From positions 124,001 through 188,000 of the forward strand of contig NZ_JBGCUS010000001.1 in NCBI RefSeq assembly GCF_041415945.1: a stretch of 64,000 bases of DNA, in the 5' to 3' direction. This document shows positions 16,816 through 25,533 of this stretch, in pieces. The translations under genes were made by a program, and so were the position numbers. The DNA is from Ancylobacter sp. IITR112. GTDB taxonomy: Bacteria; Pseudomonadota; Alphaproteobacteria; Rhizobiales; Xanthobacteraceae. Below the pieces are notes generated by a model. That model made no database searches. It was given only the letters and a program-made list of their open reading frames with translations, and was not told the DNA's origin. Within the stretch, counting starts at the first letter, position 1. Every line of letters begins with the position of its first letter.

Positions 16816-18675
16816 TCAGCGCCGCGCGAACAGGCGCTCGATATCGGCCAGCGCCAGGGTGACGAAGGTCGGCCGGCCATGATTGCACTGCGCGGCGTTC
16901 GGCGTCTCCTCCATCTCGCGCAGCAGGGCGTTCATCTCTTCCACCCGCAGACGGCGGCCAGCGCGCACCGAGCCATGGCAGGCCATGGTGGCGGCGATGT
17001 GGAGAAGCCGGCGTTCGAGCGGCAGGGCGTCGTCCCATTCCGCCGCGTGTTCGGCGAGTTCGCGCACCAGCGCGGAAATGTCGGCATCGCCCAGCAGGGC
17101 CGGCACCTCGCGCACCAGCAGCGCGCCGGGGCCGAAGGGCTCGATGACGAGGCCGAGCTTTTCCAGCGCCTCCGCGCGTTCGCTCAGCCGCGCCGCCTCG
17201 GAGGGGTCGAGTTCCACCACCAGGGGCACCAGCAGCATCTGCCGGGCGAGGCCGTCGCGCGCCATCGCCGCCTTGAGCTTCTCATAGACGATGCGCTCAT
17301 GCGCGGCGTGCTGGTCAATCACCACCACGCCGTCGCGCGTCTGGGCGATGATGTAGGTCTCGTGCAATTGCGCCCGTGCGGCGCCGAGCGGGCGCTCCAG
17401 CGCTTCCGGCGCCGCGGGGGCGGCGTTGGCACGGGCGTCGGCTCCGGGCGCGAGGGCGAGACCGAGGCCGCCGCCCGGGGAGTGGACGGGGGCGTCGAAA
17501 TCGAAGCGAGCAGGCGCCTCATTCAAACCGGGCGCCCGCGTGTCGACCATGCCCTCCGGCGCCGCCCAGGAGCGGGTCCAGTCATAGGTGCCGGGTCGCG
17601 GCTCGGGGCGATAATCGGTCGCGAGGTCGGGCCGCGCGAACTGCGCCAGCCGGTCGGCGGCAGTGGAGGCGGTGCGCGGCGCGCCGGCGGTCAGCGCGTC
17701 GGTCAGCGTACGCACGATCAATGCCCGGATATTGCCGGCGTCGCGAAAGCGCACCTCGGTTTTGGCGGGGTGGACGTTCACATCCACCTCGCGCGGGTCG
17801 AGATCGAGAAACAGCGCCGTCACCGGATGACGGTCGGAGGGCAGAAGGTCGGCATAGGCCGCGCGGATGGCGCCGATCAGCACCTTGTCGCGCACCGGGC
17901 GGCCATTGACGAACAGATATTGCGACAGCGAATTGGCCTTGGAATAGGTCGGCAGCCCGGCAAGGCCGGAGAGGCGCGCACCTTCGCGTATTCCCTCGAC
18001 ATCGAGCGCATTGCCGCCGGCCTCTGCCCCCAGCACATCGGCGATGCGCGCCCGCTGCCCGGCGGCGTCGCGGGTGCGGGCGGGCCAGGTGATCGGCGCA
18101 CGGTCATCGGTGACGAGGGTGAAGCCGACCTCGGGCCGGGCAAGGGCGAGGCGCTTGACCGTGTCCACCGCCGCCGCCGTTTCGGCGCGCTCGGATTTGA
18201 GGAATTTCAGCCGCGCCGGCGTGGCGAAGAACAGGTCGCGCACCTCCACCCGCGTGCCGAAGCCGAGCGCGGCCGGGCGCACAGGGGACTTCACCCCGCC
18301 CTCGACGCGGATTTCATGGGCGCTGTCGCTGCCCTTCGGCCGGCTGGTGACGGCGAGCCGCGCCACCGCGCCGATGGAGGGCAGGGCCTCGCCGCGAAAG
18401 CCCAGCGTGTGGATGGCGAGCAGATCCTCGCTGTCGAGCTTGGAGGTGGCGTGGCGCTCCACCGCGAGGGCGAGTTCCTCGGCGCTCATGCCGATTCCAT
18501 CGTCGGTGACGCGCATCAACCTGCGCCCGCCGCCGTCGATGATGATCTCGACCCGGGTGGCGCCGGCATCGAGCGCGTTCTCGACAATCTCCTTCAGCGC
18601 CGCCGCCGGGCGCTCCACCACCTCGCCGGCCGCGATGCGGTCGACCAGTGTGGAAGGCAGCAGGCGCAGCGGCAT
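16816..18675 (-). CDS. mutL: DNA mismatch repair protein MutL
   Basis: MutL couples MutS mismatch recognition to strand removal. The 619-aa protein has the GHKL ATPase in its N-terminal third (KEIVENALDAGA, DDGIGM, GFRGEALPSIGAVA), a Pro/Ala-rich linker of about 120 residues, and a C-terminal dimerisation domain carrying DQHAAHERIVYE (the DQHA-x2-E-x4-E nicking motif), ACHGSVRAG and QCNHGRPT. The complete motif set predicts an intrinsic endonuclease, as expected for bacteria without MutH. It is the first gene of a mutL-oxidase-dedA run. Confidence 0.95.
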   Translation of the reverse strand: MPLRLLPSTLVDRIAAGEVVERPAAALKEIVENALDAGATRVEIIIDGGGRRLMRVTDDGIGMSAEELALAVERHATSKLDSEDLLAIHTLGFRGEALPSIGAVARLAVTSRPKGSDSAHEIRVEGGVKSPVRPAALGFGTRVEVRDLFFATPARLKFLKSERAETAAAVDTVKRLALARPEVGFTLVTDDRAPITWPARTRDAAGQRARIADVLGAEAGGNALDVEGIREGARLSGLAGLPTYSKANSLSQYLFVNGRPVRDKVLIGAIRAAYADLLPSDRHPVTALFLDLDPREVDVNVHPAKTEVRFRDAGNIRALIVRTLTDALTAGAPRTASTAADRLAQFARPDLATDYRPEPRPGTYDWTRSWAAPEGMVDTRAPGLNEAPARFDFDAPVHSPGGGLGLALAPGADARANAAPAAPEALERPLGAARAQLHETYIIAQTRDGVVVIDQHAAHERIVYEKLKAAMARDGLARQMLLVPLVVELDPSEAARLSERAEALEKLGLVIEPFGPGALLVREVPALLGDADISALVRELAEHAAEWDDALPLERRLLHIAATMACHGSVRAGRRLRVEEMNALLREMEETPNAAQCNHGRPTFVTLALADIERLFARR

Positions 18676-18980
18676 GGCAGATCCGGGGAACGATTCGGGG
18701 ACGATGGCGGCCGGACTATAGCAGGGGCGCGGCGGACGCGCCGTTCTCCCGTTAAGGTTCGAGCCGTCCGTCCGAGCAGCCGTCATCCCGGACGGCCGCA
18801 GGCCGATCCGGGATCGCGGGAGGGGCCGGCCGTCGGAATGCGATCCCGGCTCTCCGCTTCGCTCCGGCCGGGATGACGTGGATGGCCGGGTCAAGCCCGG
18901 TCATGACGGCGCTTCAGGTGCAGTCTGAATCCCCGGGTCAGGCCCGGGGATGAGGGAAGGAGAGGGGAGCCGGCCTGCGC
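18676..18980. repeat. intergenic repeat cluster between mutL and potI
   Basis: About 305 bases without a gene, packed with palindromes. TCCCGGACGGCC/GGCCGATCCGGGA (18783-18813) is the uninterrupted form of the element at 964-1105. A hairpin with arms ATCCCGGC/GCCGGGAT spans about 18842-18874. CCGGG-TCAAG-CCCGG follows near 18884. The fourth is the 23-bp copy at 18929. Any mutL promoter must lie in the first 100 bases; I see no good match. Confidence 0.7.
18929..18951. repeat. 23-bp REP-like palindrome, copy 3
   Basis: ATCCCCGGG, loop TCAGG, CCCGGGGAT, lying 30 bases beyond the potI stop. Same 9+5+9 design as the other three copies. Confidence 0.8.
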
Positions 18981-19799
18981 CTAGCCCGCCGCCGCCAGCC
19001 GCTCCGCCTTCTCGCGCTCGATTTCCTGCCGCTTGGTCATGATCGAGGCGACGATCACCACCACGGTGACAATGCCGATGAGAATGGTGCAGGCGGCGTT
19101 GATCTCCGGCGTCACGCCGAGGCGCACCTGGGAATAGATGCGCATCGGCAGGGTGGTGGCGCCGGGGCCGGTGGTGAAGCTGGCGATGACGAGATCGTCC
19201 AGCGACAGGGTGAAGGCGAGCATCCAGCCGGAAATGACCGCCGGCAGGATGATGGGCAGCGTCACCACGAAGAAGGTCTTGAACGGCGGGCAGCCGAGAT
19301 CGAGCGCCGCCTCTTCCAGCGAGCGATCGAAGGTGACGAGGCGCGACTGCACCACGACCGAGACGAAGCACAGGGTGAAGGTGATGTGCGCCAATGTGAT
19401 GGTCCAGAAGCCGCGGTCAATGTCGATGGCGACGAACAGCAGCAGCAGCGACAGGCCGGTGATGACTTCCGGCATCACCAGCGGCGCATAGACCATGCCG
19501 GAAAACAATGTGCGGCCGAAGAAGCGGCCGTAGCGCGTCAGCGCGATCGCCGCCAGCGTGCCGAGCACGGTGGCGACGGTGGCGGTGAGGAAGGCGACGC
19601 GCAGCGTCACCCAGGCGGCATCGAGCAGTTGCTGGTTCTGGAACAACTGCACATACCAGTGGGTGGAGAAGCCCGCCCACACCGTGACCATGCGCGAGGC
19701 ATTGAAGGAGTAGATCACCAACAGGATGATCGGGATGTAGAGGAAGGCGAAGCCCAGCGTGATCGAGGTCACGTTGAACCAGGACAGACCCTTGCGCAT
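18981..19799 (-). CDS. potI: polyamine (putrescine) ABC transporter permease
   Basis: Inner-membrane permease, 272 aa, six helices, starting MRKGLSWFNVTSITLGFAFLYIPIILLVIYSFNAS, the standard PotI/PotC opening. The cytoplasmic EAA loop is visible as EEAALDLGCPPFKTFFVVTLPIILPAVISG. The ATG overlaps the stop of potH in TGATG, so the two are translationally coupled. The frame extends far upstream without meaning. Confidence 0.9.
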   Translation of the reverse strand: MRKGLSWFNVTSITLGFAFLYIPIILLVIYSFNASRMVTVWAGFSTHWYVQLFQNQQLLDAAWVTLRVAFLTATVATVLGTLAAIALTRYGRFFGRTLFSGMVYAPLVMPEVITGLSLLLLFVAIDIDRGFWTITLAHITFTLCFVSVVVQSRLVTFDRSLEEAALDLGCPPFKTFFVVTLPIILPAVISGWMLAFTLSLDDLVIASFTTGPGATTLPMRIYSQVRLGVTPEINAACTILIGIVTVVVIVASIMTKRQEIEREKAERLAAAG

Positions 19800-20710
19800 C
19801 AGCGTCCCTCCACTTCGCGGGCCTGGATGTTCTGGTAGAAGACGATCGGGATCACCAGCACCATCAGCAGCAGCACCGCCACCGCCGAGGAGACAGTCCA
19901 GGAGCGGTTGACCGAGAATTCGGTCCAAAGAACCTTGCCGATCATCAGCGTGTCCGAGCCGCCGAGCAGGTCGGGGATGACGAACTCGCCCACCGCGGGA
20001 ATGAAGCAGAGCAGGCAGCCGGCGAACACGCCCGGCAGCGAGAGCGGCCAGGTGATCTTCCAGAACGCGATGAGCGGCGGGCAGCCGAGATCGGCGGCGG
20101 CTTCCAGCAGCGTCTCGTCCATCTTCTCCAGCGCCGAATAGAGCGGCAGGATCATGAAGGGCAGATAGGAATAGACGATGCCGATATAGACCGCCGTGTC
20201 GGTGGCGAGAATCTGCAGCGGCGAATCGCGGTCCACGATGCCGAGCGCGAACAGAAGCTGGTTCAGCAGGCCTTCGGGCGAAAGAATGCCGATCCACGCA
20301 TAGACCCGGATGAGGAACGAGGTCCAGAACGGCAGGATCACCAGCATCAGCAGCGTCGGGCGGATGGATTTCGGCGCCCGCGCCATGCCATAGGCGATGG
20401 GATAGCCCACCAGCAGCAGCAGCAGGGTGGAGACGCCGGCGATCCACAGGCTGGAGCCATAGGCCTCGATGAACTCATTATCCCAGGAGAGCACATAGCC
20501 GTAATTCTCGAAGGAGAGTTCGGAGAAAGCCTCCTTGAACGTCGTCCAGCCCTCGGCGAGGTCGAAGGTCGGGAAATAGGGCGGCTGGGCGATGGCGTCC
20601 TGCGACAGGCTGATCTTGAAGACGATCAGGAAGGGGATCAGGAACAGCGCCAGCAGCCAGAGATAGGGAATGGCGAGGACCAGCCATCGCCCGGAGGCCT
20701 TGCTTGCCAT
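19799..20710 (-). CDS. potH: polyamine (putrescine) ABC transporter permease
   Basis: Partner permease of PotI, 303 aa with six hydrophobic helices; opening RWLVLAIPYLWLLALFLIPFLIVFKIS is typical for PotH/PotB. The EAA loop reads LLEAAADLGCPPLIAFWKITWPLSLPGVFAG. It begins ten bases after the ATPase gene. Binding of the periplasmic substrate protein is expected, but that gene is not in this cluster. Confidence 0.9.
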   Translation of the reverse strand: MASKASGRWLVLAIPYLWLLALFLIPFLIVFKISLSQDAIAQPPYFPTFDLAEGWTTFKEAFSELSFENYGYVLSWDNEFIEAYGSSLWIAGVSTLLLLLVGYPIAYGMARAPKSIRPTLLMLVILPFWTSFLIRVYAWIGILSPEGLLNQLLFALGIVDRDSPLQILATDTAVYIGIVYSYLPFMILPLYSALEKMDETLLEAAADLGCPPLIAFWKITWPLSLPGVFAGCLLCFIPAVGEFVIPDLLGGSDTLMIGKVLWTEFSVNRSWTVSSAVAVLLLMVLVIPIVFYQNIQAREVEGR

Positions 20711-20720
20711 GGGGGCCTCC

Positions 20721-21896
20721 TCAGCTCGTCAGGACCACGCCGGCATCGGGCGAGAAATAGACATAGACCTTGTCGTCCCAGGTGATGGGGCGCTCCACCA
20801 TGCGGGTGAGGTTCGGCTTGGCGGCTTTCACCCGCGTGCCGCCCGGCAGTTCGACATGGTAGATCGAGAGGTCGCCGAGATAGCCGATATCCCAGATTTC
20901 GCCGTGCAGGCAGTTGATGGTGGTATCGGCGGGCGGATCGAGCTCGACCCGCATCTTCTCCGGCCGCAGCGCGATGGCGACACTGTCGCCGGGCTTCACC
21001 GCGCAGTCCTGGGCGATGCGCAGGCGCTGCTCCGGCGCCACGCCCGGCCGCAGGGTGACCATGCCCCCCTCCACCGTCTCCACTGTGGCGTCGAGAATGT
21101 TCACGTCGCCGACGAAGTCGGCGACATAGCGCGAATTGGGATGCTCGTAGATCACCGCCGGCGGCGCCACCTGCACCAGCTTGCCGTGATTCATCACCGC
21201 GATGCGGTCGGCCACCGTCATGGCCTCTTCCTGATCGTGGGTGACGATCAGGAAGGTCATGCCGAGCTCCATCTGGATATCCATGAGCTCGAACTGGGTT
21301 TCCTCGCGCAGCTTCTTGTCGAGCGCGCCGAGCGGCTCGTCGAGCAGCAGCACCTTGGGCCGCTTGGCGAGCGAGCGGGCGAGCGCCACACGCTGGCGCT
21401 GGCCGCCGGAAAGCTGGTGCGGCTTGCGCTTGGCGAATTTCTCCAGCTTCACCAGCTTGAGCATCTCTTCGACCCGGGCGGCGATGGCGCCCTTCTCCAT
21501 CCGGTCCTGCTTGAGGCCGAAGGCGATGTTGTCCCACACGCTCATATGCGGGAATAGCGCATAAGACTGGAACATCATGTTGGTCTGCCGCTTATAGGGC
21601 GGCGTGCCGACGAGGTCCTGCCCGGCGAGGGTGATCTGCCCCTCGGTCGGGTCCTCGAAGCCGGCGAGCATGCGCATCAGCGTGGTCTTGCCACAGCCGG
21701 ACGGGCCGAGCAGGGCGAAGAACTCGCGCTCATAAATGTCGAGGGAGAGGTTGTCGACGGCGGTGAATTCGCCGAAGCGCTTGGTGACGTTCTTGTAGCT
21801 GATCAGCGGGACGGCCTGCGGGTCGTTCCAGGGAGCGAATTTCCGGCGGATGCCGCCAATGGTCTTCTGCGTCTTCTCGGTGACGCCGGTGCTCAT
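20721..21896 (-). CDS. potG: polyamine (putrescine) ABC transporter ATP-binding protein
   Basis: ATPase of the Pot system, 391 aa. Walker A LLGPSGCGKTTLMR (about residues 58-71), Q-loop MMFQSYALFPHM, signature LSGGQRQRVALARSL, Walker B VLLLDEPLGALD, switch His in VTHDQEEAM. The C-terminal TOBE-type domain fills the last 110 residues. An N-terminal extension of about 25 residues (RRKFAPWNDPQAVPLISYKNVTKRFG) is typical of the PotG rather than the PotA branch. First gene of potG-potH-potI; no periplasmic potF lies upstream, where a puuA-like gene diverges instead. Confidence 0.9.
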   Translation of the reverse strand: MSTGVTEKTQKTIGGIRRKFAPWNDPQAVPLISYKNVTKRFGEFTAVDNLSLDIYEREFFALLGPSGCGKTTLMRMLAGFEDPTEGQITLAGQDLVGTPPYKRQTNMMFQSYALFPHMSVWDNIAFGLKQDRMEKGAIAARVEEMLKLVKLEKFAKRKPHQLSGGQRQRVALARSLAKRPKVLLLDEPLGALDKKLREETQFELMDIQMELGMTFLIVTHDQEEAMTVADRIAVMNHGKLVQVAPPAVIYEHPNSRYVADFVGDVNILDATVETVEGGMVTLRPGVAPEQRLRIAQDCAVKPGDSVAIALRPEKMRVELDPPADTTINCLHGEIWDIGYLGDLSIYHVELPGGTRVKAAKPNLTRMVERPITWDDKVYVYFSPDAGVVLTS

Positions 21897-21950
21897 GCTG
21901 ACTGATCCCGTTTCCCCCGCCGGCTATTCGGCCGGTAGACGCTAACCGGG

Positions 21951-21978
21951 TTCGTGTGACGGCTCAACGTCACACTGC
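21951..21978. promoter_or_regulatory. candidate operator in the divergent potG/puuA control region
   Basis: TGTGACG (21955-21961) and CGTCACA (21968-21974) are perfect inverted arms six bases apart, near the middle of the 190-base divergent region. A shared regulator of polyamine uptake and use would bind such a site; PuuR is the enterobacterial example but this motif is not one I recognise. Confidence 0.45.
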
Positions 21979-22086
21979 GAACAATTTTACCATGCCTGCA
22001 AAGGTGGCGGGGTGACGCTGCCTTGACGGCGGCAAGCGGGCCGTGATTGCCTCAAGCGGCGCAGAAAGCGCAACAGGAAGGCAATC

Positions 22087-23487
22087 ATGGCCAAGAAGAA
22101 GCGTTCTGAGAAGGACGCGGTCGACAATCCCCGCGGCGTCACCACCCTTGCCGAGGCAAAGGCGTGGATGGCCGCCCGCGGCATTACCGAAATCGAATGC
22201 GCGGTGCCGGACCTCGCTGGCGTCGGACGCGGCAAGATCATGCCGGTCTCGAAGTTCCTCTCCGGCCCGACGATGAACCTGCCGCTGAGCGTGTTCTTCC
22301 AGACCATTTCCGGCGACTACCCGCCCTATGACAATCTCGTCGATTCCGTCGTGGTCGACAGCGATCTGGTGATGGAGCCGGATTTCTCCACCCTCGCCAT
22401 CGTGCCCTGGGCGCAGGACCCGACCGCGCAGGTGATCCATGACGCCTATCACCGCGACGGGCGCCCGGTGGAACTCGCCCCCCGGCAGGTGCTGAAGAAC
22501 GTGGTGGACCTCTACGCCAAGAAGGGCTGGAAGGCCGTCGTCGCGCCGGAGATCGAGTTCTACCTCGTCGAGCCGAACACCGATGCCGACTACCCGCTCA
22601 AGCCGCCGATCGGCCGCTCGGGTCGGCCGGAAATCGGCCGCCAGTCCTATTCGATCCAGGCGGTCAACGAGTTCGACGCCCTGTTCGAGGACATGTACGA
22701 CTATTCCGAGGCGCAGGGCCTCGAGATCGACACGCTGATCCATGAGGACGGCGCGGCGCAGATGGAAATCAACCTGCTGCACGGCGATCCCATCGTGCTC
22801 GCCGACCAGGTCTATCTGTTCAAGCGCACGATCCGCGAGGCGGCGCTGCAGCACAAGATCTACGCCACCTTCATGGCCAAGCCGATCGCCGACGAGCCGG
22901 GCTCGGCCATGCACATCCACCAGTCCATCGTGGATGGCGAGACGGGGCGCAACATCTTCTCCGACGCCGATGGAGATCCGACGCCGGAGTTCTTCTCCTT
23001 CATCGCCGGCCAGCAGCGCTACCTGCCGGCGGTGATGTCGATCCTCGCGCCTTACGTGAACTCCTACCGCCGGCTGACGCGCGATTCGATGGCGCCGATC
23101 AACGTGCAGTGGGGCTATGACAACCGCACGGCCGGCCTGCGCGTGCCGCCCTCCGCGCCGGCGGCGCGGCGGGTGGAGAACCGGGTGCCGTCCTCCGACG
23201 CCAACCCCTATCTCGTGATCGCCGCCTCGCTCGCCTGCGGCTATCTCGGCATGGTGGAGGGGCTCCGCCCGACCGAGCCGCTGGAAGCCGACGCCAAGGG
23301 CCTCGATTTCGAGCTGCCGCGCGGCCTGCTCGAAGCGGTGGCGGCGCTGCAGCACTCGGAGGAAATCGCCACAGTGCTCGGGCCGTCCTTCGTCAAGACC
23401 TATACGGCGGTGAAGCAGACCGAGTTCGACACCTTCATGCGCGTGATCTCGCCCTGGGAGCGGGAATATCTGCTGCTGAACGTTTGA
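22087..23487 (+). CDS. puuA: glutamine synthetase-family protein, probable glutamate--putrescine ligase
   Basis: ATP-dependent ligase of the GS fold, 466 aa. PuuA joins glutamate to putrescine, first step of the pathway whose second enzyme is encoded at 15517. GS residues are visible: EIEFYLVEPN, AAQMEINLLHGD, AMHIHQSI (ATP/metal site), APYVNSYRRL and NRTAGLRVPPSAPAARRVENRVPSSDANPYL. N-terminal beta-grasp about residues 20-120. GGAAGG precedes the ATG. Divergent from potGHI, which should supply its putrescine. Other polyamine ligases of this fold cannot be excluded. Confidence 0.8.
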   Translation: MAKKKRSEKDAVDNPRGVTTLAEAKAWMAARGITEIECAVPDLAGVGRGKIMPVSKFLSGPTMNLPLSVFFQTISGDYPPYDNLVDSVVVDSDLVMEPDFSTLAIVPWAQDPTAQVIHDAYHRDGRPVELAPRQVLKNVVDLYAKKGWKAVVAPEIEFYLVEPNTDADYPLKPPIGRSGRPEIGRQSYSIQAVNEFDALFEDMYDYSEAQGLEIDTLIHEDGAAQMEINLLHGDPIVLADQVYLFKRTIREAALQHKIYATFMAKPIADEPGSAMHIHQSIVDGETGRNIFSDADGDPTPEFFSFIAGQQRYLPAVMSILAPYVNSYRRLTRDSMAPINVQWGYDNRTAGLRVPPSAPAARRVENRVPSSDANPYLVIAASLACGYLGMVEGLRPTEPLEADAKGLDFELPRGLLEAVAALQHSEEIATVLGPSFVKTYTAVKQTEFDTFMRVISPWEREYLLLNV

Positions 23488-23584
23488 GGCGTTCCGCACG
23501 GAGGCTGGCCGTCACCCCCGCCTCCAGAACGGCATCGAGCCGGGATAGACCCTGGCATCCATGTTTGACGCTTATGAATTGCGC

Positions 23585-23607
23585 ATCCCCGGGCCCAGCC
23601 CGGGGAT
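23585..23607. repeat. 23-bp REP-like palindrome, copy 4
   Basis: ATCCCCGGG, loop CCCAG, CCCGGGGAT, between the convergent ends of puuA and the flavin oxidoreductase gene. It may act as a bidirectional transcription barrier, but it has no T-tract. Confidence 0.8.
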
Positions 23608-23621
23608 GACTCTTTGAGGGC

Positions 23622-24683
23622 CTACGCCTCGACCTTCTCCTCCGCCAGCATCTCCCGCACGCGCGGGATCACCTTGGTGCCGTAAAGCTCGATGGCGCGC
23701 ATCATGCGGGCGTGAGAGAGCGGGCCGGCGCTGTATTTCAGATCGAAGCGCGACAGGCCGAGTGCCTTCGCCGTTTTGGCGATCTTGCGCGCCACCGTTT
23801 CCGGCGAACCGAGATAGAGCGAGCCATGGCTGATCTCATGCTCGAAGGCGTCACGGCCATAGGGCGGCCAGCCGCGCTCGGCGCCGATGCGGTCATGCAT
23901 CCGCTTGTAGTCGGCATAGAATTCCTCGCGCGCCTGCGCGTCGGTGTCGGCGATGTAGCCATGCGAATGCACGCCGATCGGCTGCACCGTGCCGCCGAGC
24001 TGGCCGATGGCCTTGTGGTAGAGGTCGACATAGGGCGCGAAGCGGGCCGGATTGCCGCCGATGATGGCCAGCATCAGCGGCAATCCGTAGCGCGCCGCCC
24101 GCACCACCGATTCCGGCGAGCCGCCAACCCCGATCCAGGTCTTCAACGTGCCGGTTTCCACCAGGGGATAGACGTGCTGATCCTTTAGCGGCGGGCGCAG
24201 CCTGCCCTGCCAGGTGACGCCTTGCGTGGTGGAATTGTCGCGCAGCAGCGCCGCGAACAGATCGAGCTTCTCGCTGAACAGCGCCTCATAGTCCTTGAGG
24301 TCGAAGCCGAACAGCGGGAAGGATTCGGTGAAGGAGCCGCGCCCGAGAATAACCTCGGCGCGGCCGTTCGACAGCGCATCCACCGTGGCGAAGCGCTGGA
24401 ACACGCGGATCGGGTCGTCGGAGGACAGCACGGTGACGGCGGACCCAAGCCGGATGCGCTTTGTCCGCGTGGCCATGCCGGCGAGCACGACTTCCGGCGC
24501 CGACACGGCGAAATCGTCGCGGTGATGTTCGCCGACGCCGATGAAGTCGATGCCGACCTCATCCGCCAGCACCGCTTCCTCCACCAGATCGCGAATCACC
24601 TGGGCGTGCGAGAGCGGGCGCCCATCGACGCCGGAGGTCACGTCGCCAAATGTGTCGAGGCCGAGTTCGAGAAGCTGTGCCAT
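23622..24683 (-). CDS. LLM-class flavin-dependent oxidoreductase
   Basis: A luciferase-like TIM-barrel protein of 353 aa using FMN or F420; substrate unknown. Family features: LELGLDTFGD at the start, VGEHHRDDFAVSAPEVVLAGMATRTKRIRLGSAVTVL (about residues 50-86), RAEVILGRGSFTESFPLFG and the C-terminal IGVGGSPESVVRAARYGLPLMLAIIGG. Start at 24683 follows AGGGGA. The frame continues 250 codons upstream but that part is low-complexity and antisense to nothing recognisable. Confidence 0.85.
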   Translation of the reverse strand: MAQLLELGLDTFGDVTSGVDGRPLSHAQVIRDLVEEAVLADEVGIDFIGVGEHHRDDFAVSAPEVVLAGMATRTKRIRLGSAVTVLSSDDPIRVFQRFATVDALSNGRAEVILGRGSFTESFPLFGFDLKDYEALFSEKLDLFAALLRDNSTTQGVTWQGRLRPPLKDQHVYPLVETGTLKTWIGVGGSPESVVRAARYGLPLMLAIIGGNPARFAPYVDLYHKAIGQLGGTVQPIGVHSHGYIADTDAQAREEFYADYKRMHDRIGAERGWPPYGRDAFEHEISHGSLYLGSPETVARKIAKTAKALGLSRFDLKYSAGPLSHARMMRAIELYGTKVIPRVREMLAEEKVEA

Positions 24684-24830
24684 GGGAGCGGTCCCCTTCC
24701 TGGCCGGCACTGCGCCGGCGGCCCCCATATGGACCGGCCGCGTCGGGCGCGCATCCCCGGCGGTGCAAGGACAGCATTTCGCTTCTGCAAGCCGGAGCCG
24801 CAAGGAGCGGGCGCCCGCGCCCCAAAAGAG

Positions 24831-24857
24831 AAGCCCGCTGGGCGAACCAGCGGGCTT
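24831..24857 (-). terminator. intrinsic terminator after the DUF1127 gene
   Basis: AAGCCCGCTGG and CCAGCGGGCTT are perfect 11-base arms around a five-base loop. Read on the minus strand, CTCTTTT follows the stem, so it terminates leftward transcription 80 bases beyond the DUF1127 stop. Confidence 0.8.
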
Positions 24858-24936
24858 CAAGTCGGCGACACGAGGGGGTCGATGTCGCCGGTGACCGGAT
24901 CGGCCAGGCATGGCCGCAAGAGGTCGGCGGTCCTGC

Positions 24937-25341
24937 TCAGCCGCAGGAGACGGGAGTGTCGTTACGCGGCGTGACAGGCGCAGGGCCCGTGCCCCGCGTG
25001 CCGCGCGCGGCCCTGCCGGCGGCGTCCTGCCGCGCGGCCTCGCGCAGCACCTCGCGCATGGTCGAACGGCGGGCGGCGCGGCGTTCCACCGAACGGACCA
25101 CGAGCAGGGCGGTGGGATCGTGCCAGAGCGGGCCGGACGAGGCGTCGAGCAGGTCGCCGCGGGTGAGGCCGATATCGCGCAGCATGCGATCGTCAAACGC
25201 GCCGAGCTGGGCGATATGGCGCCGGCGGGCAACCGCCCGGATGAACTGGATGGAACCCATGAAGACGGCGACCAGCAGCCCGCTCGCCGCGGTACCGAAC
25301 GAGGAGAACGGGGTTCTCCGGACTTCGCCAACAAACGACAT
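24937..25341 (-). CDS. DUF1127 (YjiS-like) domain protein
   Basis: A 134-aa protein. The only recognisable domain is DUF1127, AQLGAFDDRMLRDIGLTRGDLLDA (about residues 45-68); in other alphaproteobacteria small DUF1127 proteins bind RNA and influence phosphate or carbon metabolism, but those are 45-70 aa and this one has an added hydrophobic N-terminal segment (AASGLLVAVFMGSIQFI) and a basic tail. GGAGG five bases before the ATG at 25341 decides the start. Divergent from a LysR regulator. Confidence 0.8.
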   Translation of the reverse strand: MSFVGEVRRTPFSSFGTAASGLLVAVFMGSIQFIRAVARRRHIAQLGAFDDRMLRDIGLTRGDLLDASSGPLWHDPTALLVVRSVERRAARRSTMREVLREAARQDAAGRAARGTRGTGPAPVTPRNDTPVSCG

Positions 25342-25483
25342 CGTATCCTCCATGTGCCGGCCGCGCAGCGACGGTGCTGGGTTTCTGATCGCGGCAAGGC
25401 CCTGGGGCCACCCGAAATCGACACCGTCCGTTCGCGGCGGGATCGTTATGAAGGAGCGCGATCAATCACACTAGCGAATGTTT

Positions 25484-25500
25484 ATGATCGCTGATATCAT
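25484..25500. promoter_or_regulatory. candidate LysR-type operator
   Basis: ATGAT, seven bases, ATCAT: a perfect dyad of the size of LysR boxes, in the divergent region between the DUF1127 gene and the LysR gene. The surrounding 60 bases are clearly more AT-rich than their neighbours. Confidence 0.4.
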
Positions 25501-25533
25501 TGGGATTGATGATAGGCCGACGTGAGGGCGTCA

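Noticed and set aside
16816..18675. MutL endonuclease motif as a novelty
   Set aside because: DQHA-x2-E-x4-E is normal in MutL of bacteria lacking MutH.
16240..18876. 878-codon plus-strand open frame across mutL
   Set aside because: mutL on the other strand has all its motifs; this frame has shadow composition and no domain.
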